Assembly (NCBI GenBank): GCA_003647375.1
Contig: QMMS01000012.1
Location: forward strand, 1-33,077
DNA length: 33,077 nt
From: Deltaproteobacteria bacterium
GTDB taxonomy: Bacteria; Desulfobacterota; Desulfobacteria; Desulfobacterales; B30-G6
Direction of reading: 5' to 3'
A program made the translations under genes and the position numbers. How positions within the stretch are numbered: position 1 is the first letter of the stretch; each line of letters starts with the position of its first letter. This document shows positions 27,164 to 33,077 of this stretch, in pieces. The notes beneath the pieces were generated by a model. It saw only the letters and a list, made by a program, of their open reading frames with translations, was not told the origin of the DNA and did not search any database.

Positions 27164-28072
27164 ATGAATAAAAAACAGCATCCCCGTATCAGAGAACTGA
27201 AATTTACCCTGCGCAGAATTTTCAAAAACCCGTCTGCCATCATCGGTTTTTCGCTTCTGTTCATTTTTGTAGCAGTGGCTGTACTGGCACCCTACATCGC
27301 ACCGCCAAAATATGCCCACAACCCTTACCTGATGCCCCATAAAGGCTATTCCCAAACGCCAAAACCACCAAGTTCGGACAATATTTTCGGCACCACCTCG
27401 GGCCAGTACGATATTTTTTACGGTGCGGTATGGGGAACACGAACGGCATTTAAGATCGGTATGTTTGTCATCGGTTTTGCTTTGATAATCGGTGTTTCAC
27501 TGGGAATTATATCGGGATACTACGGCGGGATCATCGATGAAATCATCATGCGCATGGTGGATATCATTTTTGCTGTACCGCTGCTGGTACTCACCATGGC
27601 CATCGTTGTTGCCTTCGGCAGGGGGCTGGATAAGGTTATGATTGCCCTGGCTCTCATAAAATGGAGAGATTACGTCCGCGTCATGCGATCCAGTATTTTA
27701 ACCCTGCGGGAACTCGATTATGTCCAGGCAGCCCGTGTCATGGGCGTCTCCAATTTCACCATCATGAGAAAACATATCCTGCCCAACGGGATATACCCTG
27801 TGCTGGTCATGGCCTCCATGGATATCGGGTCCATGGTGATTGTTGCTGCGTTCATGAGCTTTATAGGCCTGGGCGCTCCCAAGGGATACGCAGATTGGGG
27901 CCAGATGGTCGCTTTGGCCCGCAATTATATCGTCGGACCGGCCGACGATCCCCTTAAGTACTGGCATGCCATCGCCATACCCGGGGCTTGTATTGTGCTC
28001 TTTGTCCTGGCCTGGAACCTGATCGGCGACGCGCTGCGAGACGCTTTCGATCCCAAGCAGAGAAGGCGATAG
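27164..28072 (+). CDS. dppC: ABC transporter permease DppC/OppC type
   Basis: This is the second membrane permease of the importer, 302 residues. The N-terminal cytoplasmic segment RIFKNPSAIIGFSLLFIFV and first helix are typical of DppC. A periplasmic loop (about 45-100) contains the family's IFGTTSGQYDIF (usually GTDxxGRD). Five more helices follow. The EAA motif is YVQAARVMGVSNFTIMRKHI then LPNGIYPVLV near 185-215. ATG 27164 is about 10 bases after the dppB stop, behind GAGGATGG. Likely co-translated with dppB. Confidence 0.93.
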   Translation: MNKKQHPRIRELKFTLRRIFKNPSAIIGFSLLFIFVAVAVLAPYIAPPKYAHNPYLMPHKGYSQTPKPPSSDNIFGTTSGQYDIFYGAVWGTRTAFKIGMFVIGFALIIGVSLGIISGYYGGIIDEIIMRMVDIIFAVPLLVLTMAIVVAFGRGLDKVMIALALIKWRDYVRVMRSSILTLRELDYVQAARVMGVSNFTIMRKHILPNGIYPVLVMASMDIGSMVIVAAFMSFIGLGAPKGYADWGQMVALARNYIVGPADDPLKYWHAIAIPGACIVLFVLAWNLIGDALRDAFDPKQRRR

Positions 28073-28083
28073 AATATTGTTCA

Positions 28084-28202
28084 TTGAGTTTTTTGGGTTT
28101 CTTGGGTTCATTGGGTTGTTGAACAGCATAGACGTTCACAGCCTTTAACCGGCCCCGATAGGCAACCCAAGAAACACAATGAACACAACGAACCAAAAAA
28201 AC
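28084..28202. repeat. Low-complexity inverted repeat between dppC and dppD
   Basis: GTTTTTTGGGTTTCTTGGGT (from 28088) to about 28120 faces its approximate complement at 28162-28202, ending GAACCAAAAAAAC. The right arm lies directly before the dppD start, where no ribosome binding site is recognisable. Confidence 0.55.
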
Positions 28203-28210
28203 AAGTAACT

Positions 28211-29377
28211 ATGCCCAAACTCATCGAAACCATTGACCTGGTAACCAATTTTTATACCCATGAGGGTGTCGTGAAGGCCCTGGACAAGGTTAGCCTTTCT
28301 GTAGATCATGGTTGCACGTTTGGTCTGGTGGGTGAATCCGGCTGTGGAAAAAGCGTCACCGTTCGTTCCATGATGCGCATTATCCAGGAACCGGGAAAAA
28401 TAGACGGCGGCCAGGTTCTGTTCTATCCGGAGAACAACGGAAGTGATGCGGTAATCGATCTCCTTCAACAATCCGAAACCGTCATGAAGGGGTTACGGGG
28501 AGATAAAATCTCCATGATTTTTCAAGAACCCAATGCAGCATTGAACCCCATCATGAGCATCGGTGAGCAGGTTGCAGAGAGTTTTCTCTTTCATCGCAAG
28601 AAGGAGATGTGCCAACAAATATTGATGGATATGGATACTTCCATCTCAAAGACCCATCCATTGAAATTTTTTCTGAAAGCACTTTACAGACTCGCTGCGG
28701 TCCGCCCGGAAGCTTTGATCCTGAAGCTGTTCAGCAAAACACCCCTGCTCAAGTACTGGGAAACCAGATTAAAAAAAGAGGCCATGAGACGCGCTGTTGA
28801 AATGATTGCCAAGCTCAGTATTCCCCATGCCGAAGATATCGCCCAGAGCTATCCGCACAATCTTTCCGGTGGCATGAAGCAGCGTATCGTTATCGCTATA
28901 GCACTGGCCTGCAATCCTTTGTTGCTCATTGCCGATGAAGCCACTTCCAACCTCGATGTTACGATTCAGGCTCAGATTCTGGATCTTCTAAAGGATCTCA
29001 AACAGAACGTCATTTCGTCGATACTCCTGATTACTCATGATTTGGGGATTGTCGCTGAAACCTGTGACCGTGTAGGTGTGATGTATGCCGGGAACCTGTG
29101 TGAAGTAGCCGATGTTAAAGATCTGTTCAACAAACCCCGGCATCCATATACCCGCGCATTGCTCAATGCCGTTCCCCGATTTTCCAATGAGGGGAAGCTT
29201 CAGAGCATCGAGGGAAATGTTCCGAACCTCGTTAACCCACCATCCGGATGCCGGTTTCACCCGCGTTGCAGGGATGCCAGGGCAATTTGTAAAGAATCAT
29301 TTCCTATAACCAAAGAGATTGGGAAAAATCACCAGGTTGCATGCTTTTTATATACGGAAAGGCCACGAAGCCTATAA
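28211..29377 (+). CDS. dppD: ABC transporter ATPase DppD/OppD type, with insertion
   Basis: This ATPase powers the importer from the cytoplasmic face. Walker A is GESGCGKS (41-48), the Q-loop FQEP is near 103, the signature LSGGMKQR starts at 218, and Walker B LLLIADE with D-loop SNLD follows. The C-terminal oligopeptide/dipeptide domain has CRFHPRC near 360. At 388 residues it is about 50-60 longer than usual DppD. The extra length sits between Q-loop and signature (about 135-195; KTHPLKFFLKAL, LILKLFSKTPLLKYWE) and is basic and helical. The ATG lies after a low-complexity repeat with no ribosome binding site. Confidence 0.92.
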   Translation: MPKLIETIDLVTNFYTHEGVVKALDKVSLSVDHGCTFGLVGESGCGKSVTVRSMMRIIQEPGKIDGGQVLFYPENNGSDAVIDLLQQSETVMKGLRGDKISMIFQEPNAALNPIMSIGEQVAESFLFHRKKEMCQQILMDMDTSISKTHPLKFFLKALYRLAAVRPEALILKLFSKTPLLKYWETRLKKEAMRRAVEMIAKLSIPHAEDIAQSYPHNLSGGMKQRIVIAIALACNPLLLIADEATSNLDVTIQAQILDLLKDLKQNVISSILLITHDLGIVAETCDRVGVMYAGNLCEVADVKDLFNKPRHPYTRALLNAVPRFSNEGKLQSIEGNVPNLVNPPSGCRFHPRCRDARAICKESFPITKEIGKNHQVACFLYTERPRSL

Positions 29378-29390
29378 ACTTAGTGCGCTT

Positions 29391-30452
29391 ATGCAAAAAA
29401 TTATTGAACTGAAAAACCTGAAAAAATATTATCCTGTATTAGGTGGTGTATTTCGAAGGCAGGTGGATGCCGTCAAGGCTCTGGACGGTGTTGACCTGGA
29501 TATATACAGAGGCGAATGCCTTGGTCTTGTGGGAGAATCGGGTTGCGGCAAAACCACCACAGGCAAAGCCATTGTCCGGCTGCACAAGCCCACGGATGGT
29601 AAAATTGTTTATTATCCGTCAGAGGGGAACGCCACCTCCGGGACCGACATCACCAAAATTCCCATAAAATCATTGAAACGACTGGGGATACGCAGCAAAC
29701 TGCAAATGGTGTTTCAGGACCCCACCACATCATTGAATCCCCGCATGCTGATAAAAAACATCATTGCCGAGCCATTGAAAGCACAACACCTTTTCAGCGG
29801 TCGTGAGCTGGGAAATCGCGTGATGGAACTGTTGAACCTGGTCGGCCTGACAAAAGATCATTACCTGCGGTACCCGCATGAATTCTCAGGGGGACAACGG
29901 CAACGTATCGCCGTAGCACGCGCCATCGCCACAAATCCGGAATTTCTGGTTCTTGATGAGCCGACTTCCGCCCTGGATGTATCGGTCCAGGCCCAGATAC
30001 TCAACCTCCTGCATGAATTACAACTGAAACTTAATTTGACCTATCTATTTGTGACCCACCACCTGCTGGTTGTCAAATACATCAGCCATCGACTGGCTGT
30101 CATGTATCTCGGGAAAATTGTGGAAATTGCCAAAACCGGTGACATTTTCAGCCGGCCACGCCACCCATACACCCATGCGCTGCTCTCGGGTATCCCCGTT
30201 CCCGACATAGAACATAAGCAAAAGCGGATCGTTCTATCCGGTGATGTGCCCAGCCCTTTAAATCCGCCGGCAGGGTGCCGATTTCATACCCGTTGCCCGT
30301 TTGTTATCGATCTGTGCCGACACCAGGACCCGGTTCTGGAAGATACTGGTGACGGCCATCGGGTTGCCTGCCATCGACAGACCGAAATTGAAAAATTGAC
30401 CCATGACCTGTTTGGGGAAAACAAACATCACGGTGGTTCTGGATACCCATGA
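29391..30452 (+). CDS. dppF: ABC transporter ATPase DppF/OppF type
   Basis: This second ATPase pairs with DppD. Walker A is GESGCGKTT (48-56), the Q-loop is VFQDP, the signature FSGGQRQR is near 165, Walker B is LVLDEPTSALD, and the H-loop reads VTHH. The C-terminal domain has CRFHTRCPF, the substrate-family mark. The 353-residue length is normal for DppF. I chose ATG 29391 (MQKIIELKNLKKYYP) where homology begins; an earlier ATG at 29319 overlaps dppD. The final bases ATGA overlap the next gene's start, so that gene is translationally coupled. Confidence 0.93.
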   Translation: MQKIIELKNLKKYYPVLGGVFRRQVDAVKALDGVDLDIYRGECLGLVGESGCGKTTTGKAIVRLHKPTDGKIVYYPSEGNATSGTDITKIPIKSLKRLGIRSKLQMVFQDPTTSLNPRMLIKNIIAEPLKAQHLFSGRELGNRVMELLNLVGLTKDHYLRYPHEFSGGQRQRIAVARAIATNPEFLVLDEPTSALDVSVQAQILNLLHELQLKLNLTYLFVTHHLLVVKYISHRLAVMYLGKIVEIAKTGDIFSRPRHPYTHALLSGIPVPDIEHKQKRIVLSGDVPSPLNPPAGCRFHTRCPFVIDLCRHQDPVLEDTGDGHRVACHRQTEIEKLTHDLFGENKHHGGSGYP

Positions 30453-31330
30453 AGACTTCTCTCGATTGCATCCCATGTTTTGTGCGCCAGGCTCTGGAAG
30501 CCGCCAGATTGGTATCATCGAACGTCGCTACTCATGAAAAAATTCTGCGTCAGGTGTTGCGTTGGTCCTGCGATATAGACATGAATCAACCACCCCCGGT
30601 CATGGGACAACGAATTCATCGATTTCTCCGGGAAATTGTTAATATTAAGGACCCTTACCACGATGTAAAAGCTCGCCAGAACCGCATGGCCATGAATCTC
30701 CTTCCCGAAATGAAATCCAAGGTTGAAGCCTCATCAAATCCATTGCTGGCGGCAGTGCGCTTGGCCATCGCCGGAAATGCAATTGACTTGGGAGCCAATA
30801 GCCATGTAACAGAATCGACCCTTTTAAAATCGATCCGCCAAGCCCTGACAACACCTTTCATTGGAGATAAAAACGCATTTTTAAAAGCTGTGACTGAGGC
30901 CAAACGCATCCTCTACCTAGCCGACAACGCGGGTGAAATCGTCTTTGATCGCCTGCTCATCGAAAAACTTGAACCAAAGCGCGTAGTCGTGGCGGTACGC
31001 GGTGCGCCCATTATTAATGATGCCACCATTACTGATGCGCATACCGTCGGCCTTCATGAAATCGTCCAAGTCATCGACAACGGTTCCGATGCGCCGGGCA
31101 CACTGCTTAATGATTGTAGTGAAGATTTCAAGCAACATTTCTTAGAGGCCGACCTGATCCTCGCCAAAGGACAAGGGAACTTCGAGACCCTCAGCAATGA
31201 ACCCTATCCCATCATTTTTCTTTTTCAGGCAAAGTGTCCGGTCATTGCAACGCATGCCCACGTACCGATTGGAACCCTCGTGGTGACACAGTCTCGTTAC
31301 AAAAGACTACCATACGGAGAAGAATCATGA
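30449..31330 (+). CDS. DUF89 / ARMT1-like metal-dependent phosphatase
   Basis: A 293-residue member of the DUF89 damage-control phosphatase family, which removes phosphate from harmful phosphometabolites using a divalent metal. Visible are the N-terminal Cys pair C7-x2-C10 (DCIPCFVRQAL) typical of the short prokaryotic subgroup, the metal-site LYLADNAGEIVFD near 150-165, RGAPIINDAT near 185, and LILAKGQGNFE near 240 followed by FLFQAKCPVIA. The start ATG at 30449 overlaps the dppF stop by four bases (ATGA), so it is the sixth gene of the transporter operon. This pairing suggests that the phosphatase acts on something the transporter brings in; that is inference. Confidence 0.9.
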   Translation: MKTSLDCIPCFVRQALEAARLVSSNVATHEKILRQVLRWSCDIDMNQPPPVMGQRIHRFLREIVNIKDPYHDVKARQNRMAMNLLPEMKSKVEASSNPLLAAVRLAIAGNAIDLGANSHVTESTLLKSIRQALTTPFIGDKNAFLKAVTEAKRILYLADNAGEIVFDRLLIEKLEPKRVVVAVRGAPIINDATITDAHTVGLHEIVQVIDNGSDAPGTLLNDCSEDFKQHFLEADLILAKGQGNFETLSNEPYPIIFLFQAKCPVIATHAHVPIGTLVVTQSRYKRLPYGEES

Positions 31331-31411
31331 GTACTGTAAAAAATTGCGATTCTCACCGACAACCATGCTCTTGAAGAATTTACCACCGAATATGTCACGA
31401 TAACAATTTGA
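31327..31411 (+). pseudogene. Decayed metallo-hydrolase N-terminus (frameshifted fragment)
   Basis: The ATG at 31327 overlaps the DUF89 stop (ATGA) but stops after 15 codons. Skipping one A in the six-A run at 31338-31343 yields MSTVKIAILTDNHALEEF and a few more residues to a stop at 31409-31411. KIxILxDNHALE resembles the start of MBL-fold hydrolases. The rest of such a gene is absent. This is probably a remnant; the match is short. Confidence 0.35.
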
Positions 31412-31427
31412 GAAAAGGAAGATATAA

Positions 31428-31586
31428 ATGAATAGTTCCATAGAAAATGAATGTGAAGATTTGACAGTTACCATCCCGTGTGAACTCGCAGACCGGATCC
31501 GTAAATATGGAGAGGCCACAGCTGCCGATCTAAACGCCATCATGATCGAAGCGCTGGATGCATTCTTAAGGGACTCGAAGCAGTAA
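31428..31586 (+). CDS. Small ribbon-helix-helix-like protein (52 aa)
   Basis: A complete 52-codon frame starts at ATG 31428 behind AAAAGGAAG with a good spacing. The product has a short N-terminal tail, a beta-strand-like LTVTIPCELADRIRKYG, and two likely helices (TAADLNAIMIEALDAFLRDS). This is the layout of CopG/Arc-type ribbon-helix-helix DNA-binding domains, so it could be a small regulator or an orphan antitoxin; no toxin gene is adjacent. The stop is 22 bases from the convergent ketosynthase stop. Confidence 0.6.
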   Translation: MNSSIENECEDLTVTIPCELADRIRKYGEATAADLNAIMIEALDAFLRDSKQ

Positions 31587-31608
31587 ACTGCACAGTCAAC
31601 GTCGGGAT

Positions 31609-32826
31609 CTATTTGGAAAATATAATGGCGGCTGTCCCCCCCCCAAACGTGGTGCTGGTCATCAACGCCTTGTCGATTGTTCCACGTTGACAGGGTCCCC
31701 ACTCTATGGGCATTTCTTCTGCCATTCTCAACTTCGAAATGGAAATCGCCGGCAGAGAAATCTGGTGATACAAACTGAGTAGAATGGCTGCAGCGCGCGT
31801 GGTTCCTGCGGCGCCAAAATCTCCTATCAGGTATTTTAACGGTGATACCCACATATCTCTGTTGGAACACTGAAGACAGCTTTCGATTTGTTCAAGCTCC
31901 ATGATATCCAAATCTTTAGCGTAATTGGCCGACACGCTGACATGGTCGATGTCGACCGGTTGAATTCCGGCTTTTTCCATGGAACGGACGATAGCCCTGG
32001 CCATCTGCCGCCCATCTTTTGCATAGTGGCCCATGGCGGAAACGTCTCCCGCAATGATGCTTGCCTCCAGGCTGCCATAAATTTTTGCGCCTCTTTGCCT
32101 GGCCGATTCGCTCCTTTCCATGATGAGCACTGCCGCACCTTCCCCCAGAATTAATCCGCCGCCGGGTTTTGGTTGGATGTCTTCTCCCTTGTTCACCCGA
32201 ATTTTATTCAGCCCACCTACGGCATCGTAGCAGCCAAAAAGAATTTCCGACAACTCCTCTGCACCACCTAACAGAACCACATCCACGACGTTTCCATCCA
32301 AAAGAGACCTGGCATAGGCCATGCCTGTTTCGGCTGAAATTTCATTCTGGCAAAGTGTGGCGTTTGGTCCCTGGATCTTGTGGTAAATCGAAATATGGCT
32401 GGCTGGCGCATTGGGAACTGTTTCAGGAAAAAGCAAGGGTTGCGCACCCCGGGGACCGTCTGCGAGCAAGCTGCGATAAAACCCGTCCACATGGGAACTG
32501 CTGCCATAGGACGTCCCCATGACCACGGCCACCCGCTCCCTGTTCATCCTGTCCAGGCAAAGCCCACTGTCATCGACAGCCTCGATGCTTGCAGCAACAG
32601 CCATCCTCGAAATACGGCTCATCCGACGGTAGGTCATGGGTGACATGAAGCCGGCCGGCGTGAAATCGACGACACATGCCGCCACGTTCGAGCTATACGG
32701 CTCTGTATCGAAGGTGGTGATCTGTTTGACACCGGACCGCGCCGCCAGGCACCCTTCCCAGAAAGCTTCCCGTCCGATACCCAAAGAACTGATCACGCCG
32801 ATGCCGGTGATACTGATTGAAGTCAT
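31609..32826 (-). CDS. Beta-ketoacyl-ACP synthase homologue lacking the catalytic triad
   Basis: The 405-residue product has the KAS II (FabF) fold throughout: ITGIGVISSLG at the start, VVMGTSYGS near 101, GPN at 153-155, LLGGAEE near 185, GGGLILGEGAAVLIME near 222-237, and TFGGGTAAIIFSK at the end. By counting from GPN, the nucleophile Cys position is Glu162 (LCQNEISAE). The first catalytic His is Ser299 in VSVSANYAKD, and the second His is Asp336 in LIGDFGAAG, while Lys331 remains. It therefore cannot condense in the normal way and may be a chain-length-factor-like partner or regulator of an active KAS. No such partner lies in the window. The ATG at 32826 begins MTSISITGIG. Confidence 0.85.
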   Translation of the reverse strand: MTSISITGIGVISSLGIGREAFWEGCLAARSGVKQITTFDTEPYSSNVAACVVDFTPAGFMSPMTYRRMSRISRMAVAASIEAVDDSGLCLDRMNRERVAVVMGTSYGSSSHVDGFYRSLLADGPRGAQPLLFPETVPNAPASHISIYHKIQGPNATLCQNEISAETGMAYARSLLDGNVVDVVLLGGAEELSEILFGCYDAVGGLNKIRVNKGEDIQPKPGGGLILGEGAAVLIMERSESARQRGAKIYGSLEASIIAGDVSAMGHYAKDGRQMARAIVRSMEKAGIQPVDIDHVSVSANYAKDLDIMELEQIESCLQCSNRDMWVSPLKYLIGDFGAAGTTRAAAILLSLYHQISLPAISISKLRMAEEMPIEWGPCQRGTIDKALMTSTTFGGGTAAIIFSK

Positions 32827-33077
32827 GTGTTAGTTCAATCCGTTAATTATGGAACCCCACGGGTAAACCCGTGGTCCCATTAAAATATCCGTCTTCGCCT
32901 TCGGCTACGCCGCGGTTATCCGCCTTGCCTAAGGGGTGACATCGCGCCGTAGCAATTAACTTTTGCTTTTGCATTCATCCACGGGCAAGTCCGTGGTATT
33001 CTGCGAAGGCGGATAAATTGAGTAAATTCGCTCAACTTTGATAGATCATATCAGGCTGTTAGGCTGTAGACTATTAG
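32827..33077. repeat. Terminal gap with CCACGGG palindromes and TAGACTATTAG repeat
   Basis: The palindrome CCACGGGT-AA-ACCCGTGG (about 32852-32869) is echoed by CCACGGGC-AAG-TCCGTGG (about 32980-32998). Nearby lie GCCTTCGGC and ATCCGCCTTGCC, with GAAGGCGGAT at 33005-33014 as partial complement. The last 25 bases are the GGCTGTTAGGCTGTAGACTA repeat also seen at 21471-21527. No gene is seen. Confidence 0.6.

Overview
The window looks like chromosomal DNA of a Gram-negative sulfate reducer of the Desulfobacterota, most likely the Desulfobacterales. Reasons: a canonical DsrC with both C-terminal cysteines, a siroheme decarboxylase (AhbA) of the alternative heme pathway, a single-chain pyruvate:ferredoxin oxidoreductase, Flox/Hdr-type flavin-based electron-transfer genes, a selenocysteine-decoded MvhD, and many intergenic low-complexity and palindromic repeats. 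I cannot name the species. All annotation is from reading the sequence; no database search was run.

Region 1 (1-9466, + strand) is an energy-metabolism block. It holds the 3' part of a NuoF/HndC-type NADH-oxidising subunit, a 1085-residue fusion of a NuoG-like iron-sulfur domain with one partial and one complete HdrA module, an MvhD subunit read through an in-frame UGA (Sec67), and FloxC-, FloxB- and FloxA-like subunits. There is no HdrB or HdrC. A separately promoted dsrC with a strong terminator and a YjbQ gene follow. The set suggests a flavin-based bifurcating or confurcating complex with two pyridine-nucleotide sites (NuoF-type and FloxA-type) joined by HdrA and a seleno-MvhD.

Region 2 (9467-15523) has an ahbA - hybrid histidine kinase - nitrilase-family hydrolase operon (+), a YkgJ-type cysteine-cluster gene (-), and a PaaI-type thioesterase (+) that meets nifJ at a shared bidirectional terminator.

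Region 3 (15597-22924, - strand) carries nifJ, a class I fumarase and a B12-binding-domain radical SAM protein. A 676-base repeat-filled gap and a 23-bp perfect hairpin separate them. Divergently placed on the + strand is a small heat-shock protein (23133-23576).

Region 4 (23967-31586, + strand) is a complete peptide/nickel-family ABC transporter operon (binding protein, two permeases, two ATPases). It is translationally coupled to a DUF89/ARMT1-type phosphatase gene, followed by a decayed metallo-hydrolase fragment and a small ribbon-helix-helix-like gene. Region 5 (31609-32826, - strand) is a beta-ketoacyl synthase homologue in which all three catalytic residues appear to be replaced.

The most distinctive points are the Sec-containing MvhD and the unusual HdrA fusion in a HdrBC-less locus next to dsrC, two families of palindromic dispersed repeats (one with apparently covarying hairpins), and the catalytically degenerate ketosynthase. 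No rRNA, tRNA, CRISPR array or transposase was found.
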